From the NCBI GenBank assembly GCA_963823505.1, contig CAWGLY010000005.1:1612001-1676000 (forward strand): a DNA stretch of 64,000 bases, written 5' to 3'. Below are positions 24,877 to 33,581 of the stretch, piece by piece. The notes beneath the pieces are model-generated. The model did no database searches and was not told the DNA's origin. It saw nothing but the letters and a program-made list of their open reading frames with translations. The position numbers were made by a program, and so were the translations under genes. How positions within the stretch are numbered: position 1 is the first letter of the stretch; each line of letters begins with the position of its first letter. This stretch comes from DATHZQ01 sp963823505. Lineage in GTDB: Bacteria > Actinomycetota > Acidimicrobiia > Spongiisociales > UBA5794.

Positions 24877-24917
24877 CCCTTCCCTTCCAGGAGAATACGA
24901 TGCCTGGAAGGGAAGGG
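24877..24917 (+). terminator. 15-bp stem-loop between pstS and pstC
   Basis: CCCTTCCCTTCCAGG (24877-24891) and CCTGGAAGGGAAGGG (24903-24917) pair perfectly around an 11-nt loop, 7 bp after the pstS stop. It is probably a partial terminator or mRNA stabiliser within the pst operon. Confidence 0.75.
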
Positions 24918-24990
24918 CTGCCCCACCGGAGGCGCCGGCAACCGCACTACGGTATCGAAGGTGACGTGAGAGCGTCAGGAGACGTACGGC

Positions 24991-25929
24991 ATGACGACCA
25001 CCACTACAGGCGATGAGGCCGCTCCCGTCTCGCTGACCGGCGACCCTCGCCGCCACCGTCGGGAGCGCACGGTGCGGACGTTGTTCTTCAGCGCCGCTAC
25101 CTTCTCAGTTCTGCTGAGCGTTCTCATCGTGCTCTCGCTGGTCGGCGAGTCCTGGAACTTCATCAGCAGCGTCGAGCTCTCCGCACTGTGGGACATCGGG
25201 TGGTTCCCGAGGCGTGGCCTGTTCGACTTGAAGACCATCATCGGCGCCACGTTGTTGATCTCGCTCATTGCGATGCTGATTGCCACCCCTCTCGGCTTGG
25301 GCGCGGCCGTCTATCTCGCTGAATACGCCAGCCCACGGATGCGTCGCACGCTCAAGCCGATTCTCGAAATCCTCGCCGGCATCCCGTCCGTTGTGCTCGG
25401 CTACTTCGCCCTCACCTGGATCAACCCGAATCTGGTCCAGGAGCTCTTCGAGGATGCCGGGATCTTCACCATGCTCGGTGCAGGGATCGGCGTTGGGATT
25501 CTCGTCACGCCCCTGGTGGCCTCGGTGTCCGAAGATGCGCTTCGTGCGGTACCGGCGGCGCTCCGCGAGGCGTCCTACGGGCTGGGCGCCAACAAATCAA
25601 CCACGGTTCGCAAGGTGGTCTTCCCGGCCGCCATCTCAGGCATCGTCGCTTCGCTGATCCTCGGTGTCTCCCGCGCCATCGGCGAGACCATGGTGGTGGC
25701 CATGGCCGCCGGTGCGGTCGGCGGCGGGCTCTTCTCCCTCAACCCCCTCGACCCCGGCATCACGATGACCGCAGCCATGGCGTCTCTCGCCATCGGATCT
25801 GATCAAGTTGCCGGCGCGGGCAACGCCTTCCAGTCACTGTTCTTTGTCGGTCTGTTGCTGTTTGCGCTGACGCTCGTGCTCAACGTGATCAGCGACCGGT
25901 TCGTACGACGAATCCAGGAGAAATACTGA
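24991..25929 (+). CDS. pstC: Phosphate ABC transporter permease PstC
   Basis: This 312-aa permease has six membrane segments. Diagnostic stretches are ILAGIPSVVLGYFAL in the membrane and the EAA-type coupling loop ALREASYGLGANKSTTVRKVVFPAAISGI, followed by GVSRAIGETMVV. It forms the channel with PstA. Its TGA overlaps the pstA ATG by one base. Confidence 0.94.
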   Translation: MTTTTTGDEAAPVSLTGDPRRHRRERTVRTLFFSAATFSVLLSVLIVLSLVGESWNFISSVELSALWDIGWFPRRGLFDLKTIIGATLLISLIAMLIATPLGLGAAVYLAEYASPRMRRTLKPILEILAGIPSVVLGYFALTWINPNLVQELFEDAGIFTMLGAGIGVGILVTPLVASVSEDALRAVPAALREASYGLGANKSTTVRKVVFPAAISGIVASLILGVSRAIGETMVVAMAAGAVGGGLFSLNPLDPGITMTAAMASLAIGSDQVAGAGNAFQSLFFVGLLLFALTLVLNVISDRFVRRIQEKY

Positions 25930-26870
25930 TGGCGGTCACCACGTCCACTGCGGATGTCGTGGCGGCGCGCTTGGCCGGCCGCAAGGTCAAATGGGGCGAA
26001 TTGTTGTTCGAGGGCGTTCTGCTCCTCATGCTCTTGCTGTCGCTTGCCATCCTGGTGACGCTGCTTGCCGACACGATGGTCAAAGCCATGCCAGTCTTCC
26101 GCGACCGCGGGTGGGACTTCGTCTCAGGCGAGCTCTCCACCAATCCCGAGACTGCCGGTGTCGGCACGTCGATCCTCGGCTCCCTTGCGCTCACCGCCAT
26201 CGTCGCCTTGTTGTCCTTCCCCATCGGGATCGGCACAGCCATCTACCTGGAGGAGTACGCCAAAGACACGTGGTTGAGCCGGACGATTCGCACGAACATC
26301 CGCAACCTCGCCGGCGTCCCCTCGATCGTCTACGGGATTCTCGGCTTTGCGATCTTTGCCTCCTTCCTGGCCTCGATAGGGCTCGGAGGGCCCGGGAACG
26401 GCAAGACCGTCATCGCAGGCGGCATGACGCTTGCGGCACTCGTGTTGCCGATCACGATCATCACCACCTCGGAGGCCCTCCGTGCGGTCCCCGACTCCAT
26501 CCGCGAGGCCGGGTTCGGCGTGGGTGCGACCCGCTGGGAAGTGGTGCGCCATCACGTACTCCCCTCTGCCGCACCGGGCGTCCTCACCGGCACCGTGCTC
26601 GCCCTTGCCAGGGCATTCGGAGAAACGGCACCGCTCCTACTCGTCGGGGCCGCAACCGGGTTCTTCACCCTCGGCGAGGGCGCATCACTCTTCGACAAGT
26701 TCGTTGGCAAGTACGGTGCACTTCCCGTGACCATCTTCAGCTGGTCCCGGCAACCGGGCAGCGATTTTCGTTCGCTGGCCGCCGCGGCGATCATCGTGCT
26801 ACTCATCGTGATCCTGCTGTCCAACGCTGCAGCAGTCATCCTGCGCAACCGTTACGAGCGAAAGTGGTGA
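25929..26870 (+). CDS. pstA: Phosphate ABC transporter permease PstA
   Basis: This 313-aa permease is homologous to PstC, with the segment RNLAGVPSIVYGILGFAIF and the coupling loop SIREAGFGVGATRWEVVRHHVLPSAAPGVLTG followed by ALARAFGETAPLLLVGA. It is translated from an ATG overlapping the pstC stop and ends one base before the pstB ATG, so the three genes are tightly coupled. Confidence 0.94.
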   Translation: MAVTTSTADVVAARLAGRKVKWGELLFEGVLLLMLLLSLAILVTLLADTMVKAMPVFRDRGWDFVSGELSTNPETAGVGTSILGSLALTAIVALLSFPIGIGTAIYLEEYAKDTWLSRTIRTNIRNLAGVPSIVYGILGFAIFASFLASIGLGGPGNGKTVIAGGMTLAALVLPITIITTSEALRAVPDSIREAGFGVGATRWEVVRHHVLPSAAPGVLTGTVLALARAFGETAPLLLVGAATGFFTLGEGASLFDKFVGKYGALPVTIFSWSRQPGSDFRSLAAAAIIVLLIVILLSNAAAVILRNRYERKW

Positions 26871-26871
26871 A

Positions 26872-27780
26872 ATGGCGACGGAGATCGACAGCATGAGCGA
26901 ACAAGAGGCTCCGCCAAACACCCGCGAAACGGCAGCCGTCCCGACGGCGCCGCATCGGGTGACGCCCCGCGTCGTCATGGATCCCGGCCCCGAATCGGCC
27001 GAGCGACCCATCATGTTCGATGTCGGCGACCTCAACGTGCACTACCGCGACTTTCACGCCGTCTACGACGTCTCGATGGAGATCCGCCAGCACGAGATCA
27101 CGGCGCTCATCGGGCCTTCAGGCTGCGGCAAGTCCACCATGCTGCGCTGCTTCAACCGTATGAACGACCTGATCGAAGGGGCGCGCGTCACCGGGTCCCT
27201 TCGCTACCACGGCATCGACCTCTACGGAGAGGACATCGACGCAGTAGAGGTGCGCCGCCACATCGGGATGGTCTTCCAGAAGCCGAACCCGTTCCCCAAG
27301 TCCATCTACGACAACATCGCCTTTGGCCCCAAGGTCACCGGGTTCAAAGGCGACATGGACGAGCTCGTGGAGGACTCGCTGCGCCGTGCCGCGCTGTGGG
27401 AAGAAGTGAAGGACAAGCTCTCCGAGTCCGCCTACGCACTGTCGGGGGGGCAGCAACAGCGCTTGTGCATTGCGAGGGCCATCGCCACGAGCCCGGATGT
27501 CGTGCTCATGGACGAACCGTGCTCGGCTCTCGACCCGATCGCTACGCTGCGCATCGAGGAGCTCATGCAAGAGCTCAAAGAGGACTACACGATCATCATC
27601 GTCACCCACAACATGCAGCAAGCGGCCAGGGTGAGCGACCGCACGGCGTTCTTCAACGTGAAGCTCAACGAAGGGGGCCAGAGGACGGGACGGCTGGTGG
27701 AGTTCGCCCTGACGGGGAAGATCTTCACCAACCCGGACGACAAGGCCACCGAGGACTACATCACCGGACGCTTCGGATAG
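26872..27780 (+). CDS. pstB: Phosphate ABC transporter ATPase PstB
   Basis: This 302-aa ATPase shows Walker A GPSGCGKST (81-89), the Q-loop VFQKPNPFPKSIYDN, signature LSGGQQQRL, Walker B VVLMDEPCSALDP and switch VTHNM, all typical of PstB. It carries an unusual N-terminal extension of about 45 residues; most PstB proteins are 250-260 aa. A start at the internal Met8 or Met36 would shorten it, but the ATG at 26872 directly follows pstA. Confidence 0.93.
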   Translation: MATEIDSMSEQEAPPNTRETAAVPTAPHRVTPRVVMDPGPESAERPIMFDVGDLNVHYRDFHAVYDVSMEIRQHEITALIGPSGCGKSTMLRCFNRMNDLIEGARVTGSLRYHGIDLYGEDIDAVEVRRHIGMVFQKPNPFPKSIYDNIAFGPKVTGFKGDMDELVEDSLRRAALWEEVKDKLSESAYALSGGQQQRLCIARAIATSPDVVLMDEPCSALDPIATLRIEELMQELKEDYTIIIVTHNMQQAARVSDRTAFFNVKLNEGGQRTGRLVEFALTGKIFTNPDDKATEDYITGRFG

Positions 27781-27791
27781 GGAGAGGCACC

Positions 27792-28505
27792 ATGCCCAGC
27801 AGCCACATCAGCGAGCCACTTGTCGGTGCCGAACCTCGATCGTACTTCCACGAGCAGCTCGATCAGATCCGCCTCGGCCTCATCGAACTGGGCAGCCTCG
27901 TCGTCGAGAACCTCGCGCGAGCAGGCGAGGCGATGCGAGACGGGCGTCTCGACCTCATCCCCATGGTGCGGGGGGCAGATGCGACGATCAACCAACGATA
28001 CTCCGACCTCGAGCGGATGACCTTCGAGATCCTCGCCCGCCAGCAGCCCGTCGCAGGAGACTTGCGGTTTCTCGTCGCGGCCACGCGCATCGTCTACGAG
28101 CAGGAACGCTCGGGGGACCTCGTCGTCAACTGCGTGAACATGCTCGAACGCCTCGAAGGTTTCCCGCAACGCACCAAGATCAGCGCTCTGCTCAGCCAGC
28201 TCATCGAAGCGTCATCCAGGATCTTCGCCATGTCGGTCGATGCGCTCACCACGATGGACCCCGCGGCCGGAGTCGATATCGACCTCGCCGACGACGAGGT
28301 GGATGACATTGTCAGCCTGTTCTACACCGAGATCGGCCGCATCGCCGACGACATCGGTCTCGAGCCCGCCATCGCACTCAGCCGAGTCGGCCGCTTCCTC
28401 GAGCGGATCGCCGACCACGGCGTGAACATCGGCGAGAACGTGACATACGTGGTCACCGCCGAGTTCCCGGAGGCCGATCACGTCACTCCCTCAGACGAGG
28501 TATGA
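27792..28505 (+). CDS. phoU: Phosphate transport system regulator PhoU
   Basis: This 237-aa helical protein contains two PhoU repeats with metal-binding ExxxD motifs (for example EARDMIRGAD-like region MVRGADATINQRYSDLERMTFEILARQQPVAGDLRFL and the C-terminal GRFLERIADHGVNIGENV). It couples PstB transport state to the SenX3 kinase (family knowledge). GGAGAGG five bases before ATG 27792 sets the start. It is the last gene of the pst operon. Confidence 0.93.
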   Translation: MPSSHISEPLVGAEPRSYFHEQLDQIRLGLIELGSLVVENLARAGEAMRDGRLDLIPMVRGADATINQRYSDLERMTFEILARQQPVAGDLRFLVAATRIVYEQERSGDLVVNCVNMLERLEGFPQRTKISALLSQLIEASSRIFAMSVDALTTMDPAAGVDIDLADDEVDDIVSLFYTEIGRIADDIGLEPAIALSRVGRFLERIADHGVNIGENVTYVVTAEFPEADHVTPSDEV

Positions 28506-28604
28506 GCCGGACCTCGCAGGTCCCGCAGCCCGGCTGACGGCAAAGCGGTTGCGATCGCGGCGTCCCGGTAGTCTGCAGCGCACCACGTCCACGGGAGGCC
28601 CACC

Positions 28605-29810
28605 ATCGACTTTGCCTACTCACCCCGCTGCGAAGAACTGCGAGAAGAGCTTCTCGCCTTCATGGACGAGCGGGTGTACCCCGCCGAACCGGTCGCAGAG
28701 GAACAGATTGCTGCAGCCGGCAACCCGTGGGACGCCGCCCCCGTTCTGGAGGAGCTGAAGACCGAGGCGCGCGCTCGGGGCCTGTGGAACCTCTTTCATC
28801 CTGAAGAGGAATGGGGCGCAGGGCTGAGCAACAGCGACTACGCCCCACTGGCCGAGATCATGGGTCGCAGCATCGAACTGGCGCCAGAGGCCACCAACTG
28901 CGCTGCCCCGGACACCGGCAACATGGAAGTCCTGTCGATGTTCGGCACACCGGAACAGCAGGAGCAATGGCTGGTGCCGCTCCTCGACGGACGGATTCGC
29001 AGCTGCTTCGCCATGACCGAGCCGGCCGTTGCCAGCTCCGATCCCAGGAACCTGGAAGCGAGCATCGTGCGCGACGGCGACTCCTACATCGTCAACGGGC
29101 GCAAGTGGTGGACGACGGGGGCCGCAGGGGCCACGTGCAAGATCTCGGTGTTCATGGGTGTCACCGACCCTGAGGCCGACCCGAAGGGCCGGTACTCGAT
29201 GATATTGGTCCCGATGGACGCTCCGGGCGTCACCGTGGAGCGCTCGCTCGGCGTGTTCGGGTATCAGGACCGGGGCGGTCACGGTGAAGTGGCGTACGAA
29301 GACGTGCGGGTTCCGGTGTCGAACCTGCTCGCCGGCGAGGGCAAGGGCTACATGATCGCCCAGGCCCGCCTCGGTCCCGGTCGAATCCACCACTGCATGC
29401 GGGCGATCGGCATGGCAGAGCGGGCCCTCGACCTCATGATCGCCCGCGCCAAGAGCCGCCATGCGTTTGGGTCGGCCGTCAGCGACAAGGGCGTCGTCCA
29501 AGACTGGATCGCAGAAGCACGGTGGCGCATCGAGCAGGCACGACTTCTCGTCCTCAAAACGGCGTGGCTGATCGACACGGTGGGCAACCGCAGCGCCCGC
29601 ATCGAGATCTCTGCGATCAAGGTCGCCATCCCGCAAACCGTGCTGTGGGTGCTGGACAAAGCCATCCAGGTCCATGGCGGCGGGGGCGTCTCCGACGACT
29701 TCCCGCTCGCCCGCATGTGGGCGCTGGCCCGTACGCTCCGGCTCGCCGACGGCCCCGACGAAGTCCACAACATGGTCGTCGCACGGCGCGAGCTCGGCCG
29801 CGTGACGTAA
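28605..29810 (+). CDS. Acyl-CoA dehydrogenase, apparent ATC start
   Basis: This FAD-dependent acyl-CoA dehydrogenase is 401 aa from ATC 28605, or 382 aa from the first ATG (28662). Landmarks are CFAMTEPAVASSDP, the YIVNGRKWWTTGA region, PGRIHHCMRAIGMAERAL and the C-terminal IQVHGGGGVSDDFPLAR. The reading frame upstream of ATG 28662 encodes DFAYSPRCEELREELLAF, which looks like the normal first helix of the family, and contains no ATG, GTG or TTG. The codon at the expected start is ATC, six bases after GGGAGG, while ATG 28662 has no ribosome-binding site. I therefore favour initiation at ATC. The substrate chain length is not evident. Heptad repeats follow the stop. Confidence 0.8.
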   Translation: MDFAYSPRCEELREELLAFMDERVYPAEPVAEEQIAAAGNPWDAAPVLEELKTEARARGLWNLFHPEEEWGAGLSNSDYAPLAEIMGRSIELAPEATNCAAPDTGNMEVLSMFGTPEQQEQWLVPLLDGRIRSCFAMTEPAVASSDPRNLEASIVRDGDSYIVNGRKWWTTGAAGATCKISVFMGVTDPEADPKGRYSMILVPMDAPGVTVERSLGVFGYQDRGGHGEVAYEDVRVPVSNLLAGEGKGYMIAQARLGPGRIHHCMRAIGMAERALDLMIARAKSRHAFGSAVSDKGVVQDWIAEARWRIEQARLLVLKTAWLIDTVGNRSARIEISAIKVAIPQTVLWVLDKAIQVHGGGGVSDDFPLARMWALARTLRLADGPDEVHNMVVARRELGRVT

Positions 29811-29813
29811 GAG

Positions 29814-29908
<95 letters not shown>

Positions 29909-29941
29909 GGCTCGAGGAGTTCCCAGCCTGCTCAGGGATGA

Positions 29942-30871
29942 CTATCCGAAGAAGCTGATGATCTTCTGCCAGAGGTTCTTGCCCTTGGGGGCGGGGAGGT
30001 CGGCAAGGACGGCAATGAGGTGGTCTGGGGGCAGGTCGCCGACAAGGACGTAGCCGGTTCCGTTGCGCTCCCACATCACCCACAGCTCGTACGCATCGAC
30101 GAGGACGAGGTACTCACCGGTGTCGGTCACCAACGGCTGCGCGTCGGCAAAGCGCTCGAGGGCCACCCGCGCCCTGACCTCGAAGACTGAGAACGAGAAC
30201 AGGCCGTCGCTGTAGAAGGCTTGGGCTGCGTCGCCGGGACCGTCGTACGCATCGCCCAGGACGTAGCCGCCTGCAGCCTTGGGGAGTGCCGATTCCTCGA
30301 TGCGACGGACGAGGTCGTAGTCGTAGCCCTCGTCATCCATCGCTCCATACACCGACCGCGGGTTGGGGTCGAAGTCGAGGAACGACGCAAACCGGAAGAC
30401 CTCGCCGTCGTCGTCATAGATCTCTGTGGCAAGCGGCGCCCACGTGGCGAGATCAAAGACGATCCGTGCTCGCACCACGTCTCCTTCGAGAATCGTGACG
30501 GAGCGGGCCGCACGGCCGAGCCGGGTCACGTCGCGCTCCTCCCCCGCCGTGTAGCGGTCATCGGCGCCGGGCGTCGACCACGCCGAAAGCGCAATCCCGG
30601 GCGAACCTTCGACCGAGACCTTGCCGTCCCTGATCACGGTGTCGGACACATCCCCCGAGAGCATCGTGGCTCCACCTGAGTGCTCGAGCGAGGCGACGTT
30701 GGCGATGGATCGTCCATCCCACACGGTCACCACGACCTGGCGGCCCGCATAGTCCGCATCTGCAGCCCGCTCCAGGTACTCCTCGAGATCGTCGGCAAGG
30801 GCCGGAGCGGCAGTGCTCGATGCCGCCACCCCAAGCGCAAGCACTACGGCGAGTCTACGGAGGACCGTCAT
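29942..30871 (-). CDS. Secreted RseB-like regulatory protein
   Basis: This 309-aa exported protein has a signal peptide (about 1-26, ending APALADD). The region after it (EYLERAADADYAGRQVVVTVWDGRSIANVASLEHSG) resembles the N-terminal LolA-like domain of MucB/RseB, and a small second domain follows. It overlaps the anti-sigma gene as ATGA. RseB homologues bind the anti-sigma factor outside the membrane and protect it from proteolysis, so it probably modulates release of the ECF sigma factor (inference from family and context). Confidence 0.72.
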   Translation of the reverse strand: MTVLRRLAVVLALGVAASSTAAPALADDLEEYLERAADADYAGRQVVVTVWDGRSIANVASLEHSGGATMLSGDVSDTVIRDGKVSVEGSPGIALSAWSTPGADDRYTAGEERDVTRLGRAARSVTILEGDVVRARIVFDLATWAPLATEIYDDDGEVFRFASFLDFDPNPRSVYGAMDDEGYDYDLVRRIEESALPKAAGGYVLGDAYDGPGDAAQAFYSDGLFSFSVFEVRARVALERFADAQPLVTDTGEYLVLVDAYELWVMWERNGTGYVLVGDLPPDHLIAVLADLPAPKGKNLWQKIISFFG

Positions 30872-31485
30872 CGCCGCCCTGCCGAGTCGGGAATCGATGC
30901 AGGAATCACCGAGAAGCCGGTCTCGACCGACACGCGGGCACTATGCCGTGTCGCCAGCGTGTCGAGGTCGAGAGGGGCAACCGGATCCGGGCGCACCAGC
31001 GCAAACGCCAGCGCCGCCGCCGCAACCGCTCCTGCTGCCGCGACGGCTACGACCGCCCGACGCCGGTTCGGATGGGCGTGCTCCTCATCGAGCGCCTCGG
31101 CCACCCCAAAGGGCTCGAGCCGCGGCAGGGCACGAATCGCAATGCGAGCGGCATCCAGCTCATACAGCTCATTCCGGCAGTCCGTGCACACATCGAGGTG
31201 ACCCGCGACGGCCGACAGCTCGGGGCTTCGCAGCTCACCGTCGAGGTAAGCCGACAGCCGATCGCCAAGATGAAACGGCGGGAGGAGGCCTGCAGGAGCA
31301 TCGAGCACCGGCAACATCCGTACTGCAGTGCGGGTCTCTTTCAGGGCGTGGAAAGTCGCGATGCAGGCTTCACACCCGTCGAGATGGCCGACCACGATGG
31401 CCAATTCCCCGTCGTGTAGCTCACCGTCGAGATATGCCGAGAGCAGTTCCTCATCCCTCGCGCACGAGCCGTTCATACCGGCCAT
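30868..31485 (-). CDS. Anti-sigma factor with two zinc-finger-like domains
   Basis: This 205-aa protein carries two ZAS-type modules: LLSAYLDGELHDGELAIVVGHLDGCEAC (HxxxCxxC) near residues 14-41 and a second, LGDRLSAYLDGELRSPELSAVAGHLDVCTDC, near 73-103. One membrane helix follows (about 143-165) with a short extracellular tail. Two ZAS copies in one anti-sigma factor are unusual. It overlaps the sigma-factor gene by 13 bp; ATG 31485 has GGGAG eight bases upstream, while ATG 31476 would give an ATGA overlap. It would hold the ECF sigma factor at the membrane. Confidence 0.87.
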   Translation of the reverse strand: MAGMNGSCARDEELLSAYLDGELHDGELAIVVGHLDGCEACIATFHALKETRTAVRMLPVLDAPAGLLPPFHLGDRLSAYLDGELRSPELSAVAGHLDVCTDCRNELYELDAARIAIRALPRLEPFGVAEALDEEHAHPNRRRAVVAVAAAGAVAAAALAFALVRPDPVAPLDLDTLATRHSARVSVETGFSVIPASIPDSAGRR

Positions 31486-31982
31486 GTCAGCAACTCCCGC
31501 AGCAACTTGCGCCCACGATGGATGCGGCTGCGCACCGTCCCCACCGGGATGTCGACGGCGGACGCAATCTCATCGTACGAAAGCCCGACGACGTCGCACA
31601 TGACGACACACTCCCGGAACTCCACGGGCAGCTTCAGCAGAGCGCTCTGGACATCGTCCGACAAGCGAACCTGGGCAAGAACCTCGTCCGGGGACGGGGC
31701 AGTGAGCAGAGTCGACCGATCCGCGTCCGGGAGCGAAGTCGTCGGCCTCCGCTTGCGGCGACGTACGTCGTCGAGGAAAGCATTTCGGGTGATTCTCCAC
31801 AGCCATCCTTCAAACGATCCGGGCGTATACGAGGAAAGCCCACGCCGGACACGCAACAACACTTCCTGGACGAGGTCGGACGCATCGTCGCGGTTCCCGG
31901 TGAGACGGTAGGCGTAGTTGTAGATCTGCCGCCCGTAACGACGAGCAACGTCCTCCCACGCTGGTACTGCTGGTTCCGACAC
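31473..31982 (-). CDS. ECF RNA polymerase sigma factor (SigE/RpoE-like)
   Basis: This 169-aa sigma-70 family factor contains region 2 (YNYAYRLTGNRDDASDLVQEVLLRVRRGL, then FEGWLWRITRNAFLDDVRRRKR) and region 4 with the helix-turn-helix VVGLSYDEIASAVDIPVGTVRSRIHRGRKLL. The start is GTG 31982, behind AAGGGA. With the anti-sigma and RseB-like genes it forms a classic envelope-stress operon. The tatA gene lies just upstream on the same strand, recalling the mycobacterial sigE-rseA-htrA-tatB order, though htrA is elsewhere here. Confidence 0.92.
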   Translation of the reverse strand: MSEPAVPAWEDVARRYGRQIYNYAYRLTGNRDDASDLVQEVLLRVRRGLSSYTPGSFEGWLWRITRNAFLDDVRRRKRRPTTSLPDADRSTLLTAPSPDEVLAQVRLSDDVQSALLKLPVEFRECVVMCDVVGLSYDEIASAVDIPVGTVRSRIHRGRKLLRELLTWPV

Positions 31983-32194
31983 GAATTTCCCTTGGGTTTC
32001 CGCGACTCAGGACTTGAGCGGATAGGGCAAGCTGTCGTCTCGCCGGACGAAGAAACACTATCCGCTCCTGCCCCTTCGGGCGGGCCGCTCGGGCCCCGGC
32101 ATCAGCGGCCGGCTCGCCAAGAGGCTCGCCTATCCGCTGGGCCTCTTAACGCCCGTCGGCGCAATCCGGTTCCCACGCCCTCGAGGAGCGAGCA

Positions 32195-32371
32195 TCACGC
32201 CTCGGTGGGCGGTTCCTCATCCTCGGTCGAACCTTCCTCCATGCCCTTGCGGAACTCCTTGGCGGACGCCCCGATGGACCGTGCGAGGTCTGGGAGCTTC
32301 CGTGCCCCGAAGAGCAGCAGCAGCACCACGAGGATGATGATGAAATCCCATCCCTGGATATTGCGAAACAC
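32195..32371 (-). CDS. tatA: Sec-independent protein translocase subunit TatA
   Basis: This 58-aa protein starts at GTG 32371 (AAGGGAG six bases upstream). It has a single membrane helix (DFIIILVVLLLLF) followed directly by FGARKLPDLARSIGASAKEFRKGM, the TatA/B hinge and amphipathic helix with the conserved FG and KLP. Its short acidic tail (EEGSTEDEEPP) and lack of the TatB Pro fit TatA. It oligomerises to form the Tat pore. The other tat genes are not in the window. Confidence 0.9.
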   Translation of the reverse strand: MFRNIQGWDFIIILVVLLLLFGARKLPDLARSIGASAKEFRKGMEEGSTEDEEPPTEA

Positions 32372-32594
32372 GTGCGACTCCCTTGTTCGCAGCCGATTGT
32401 ACCGGCTCTGCCGGAAACCCGTGGCGACGGGCGCCGGGTCGGGATGAGCAGCGCACAGCGCAGGTCGCCTGCCGGCAGTGCTCCCCGCAGCACGGACGTC
32501 GAAGCGCTGCGAGCGGGCGATCATGCCGGAGGCAACCACTTGCCTGCCGAGAGGCGGCGACTGAAGGCTCGCTCGATGCGGTTTCGAACGCGGA

Positions 32595-33509
32595 CTATCC
32601 CAGTGAGATCGCGTTCACAAACGATTGGAAACGCTCGCGAGTGACGAAGCGGACTCGCTTCTCACGACGTTCCTTCTGGTAGATCATGAACGGGCCGTAC
32701 TTGGCCGTGAACAGCATCCCGCGGCTTGCGCCCGACTGGCCGAAGTGTGCCATGAACTCGTTGACGGCCTTCTCGGAGAGCTCGGGATGATCCCCCGCGG
32801 GATGATCGACGATCTCGATGTAGCTCCGCTCCCCCGCTTTGCTGGCTTCGAGCCGGTAGCCGGTACCCGTCACCGTATAGCCCGCAAGCCGGAGAAGGGC
32901 AGGCACCAGCGTGCTCGTTGGTGCGGCGATGGGATCGATGCCCTGCATACGCAGCCCGGCCTCCATCACGCTCGTGAGCTGCAGATCCTCGCCAACCGGA
33001 CCCAAATCGTCTGAAGGGGTCCGGACATCGACACCAGGAGGTGCGGCAGGCTCGGCGCCGAACTCCTCGAACAGGTCGGGGCCGTGATGGGAGAGGGGAT
33101 GAGCCCCGATTGGCGCCGGTGGTGGCAGCTCACCCGGCCCGTCGAGTTGCAGCCGTCCGACCTCGACACGCTGGCCGGCCCGCATCGCATGTGCATGCAC
33201 CGTCGAAACTCCGCTCAAAGGAAGGTGACTGCGCTTCTCCCGCAGGACCTCCACCGCTTCGCGGACCAGGATGTCGACGAGCACGGGGTCGGGATCGCCG
33301 TCCGGGAGCGGCACGTCGAAGTAGACATGGGCCTCTCCCTGCTCCACGTGGAAGTCCGAAGCCGGCGGGCGAAACCCGAGGCCGGCGTCTTCGGCCGGTT
33401 GCCTCGCCTCACCCGCAGCAACACCCCCGACCGAACCGGCCTTGGGGCGGAAGAGAACGATCAACAGTGCCACAACCACGAGGGTGGCGATGATGAGGGC
33501 GATCCACAC
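32595..33509 (-). CDS. Membrane-anchored protein of unknown function
   Basis: This 304-aa protein begins at GTG 33509 (AGGAG eight bases upstream) with one N-terminal membrane helix (IALIIATLVVVALLIVLF), then a Pro/Gly-rich linker and a conserved-looking C-terminal domain of about 120 residues (LVPALLRLAGYTVTG to RFVTRERFQSFVNAI). The alternation of a Tyr-containing strand, an acidic strand (SYIEIVD) and GMLFTAKYGPFMIYQKERREKRVRFV recalls a PDDEXK nuclease-like fold, but I cannot identify catalytic residues with confidence. It lies between tatA and whiB on the same strand. Confidence 0.65.
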   Translation of the reverse strand: MWIALIIATLVVVALLIVLFRPKAGSVGGVAAGEARQPAEDAGLGFRPPASDFHVEQGEAHVYFDVPLPDGDPDPVLVDILVREAVEVLREKRSHLPLSGVSTVHAHAMRAGQRVEVGRLQLDGPGELPPPAPIGAHPLSHHGPDLFEEFGAEPAAPPGVDVRTPSDDLGPVGEDLQLTSVMEAGLRMQGIDPIAAPTSTLVPALLRLAGYTVTGTGYRLEASKAGERSYIEIVDHPAGDHPELSEKAVNEFMAHFGQSGASRGMLFTAKYGPFMIYQKERREKRVRFVTRERFQSFVNAISLG

Positions 33510-33581
33510 GGCGTAAAGCTCCTAGCTCTTGGCGTGAACGTAGATTCTAGAAGCGATGAACACGCGATCCGATTCCGAGGA

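Noticed and set aside
31983..32194. Gene or RNA between the ECF sigma gene and tatA
   Set aside because: GC-rich spacer without a plausible frame, tRNA-like fold or clear promoter; probably holds the sigma operon promoter, which I could not pinpoint.
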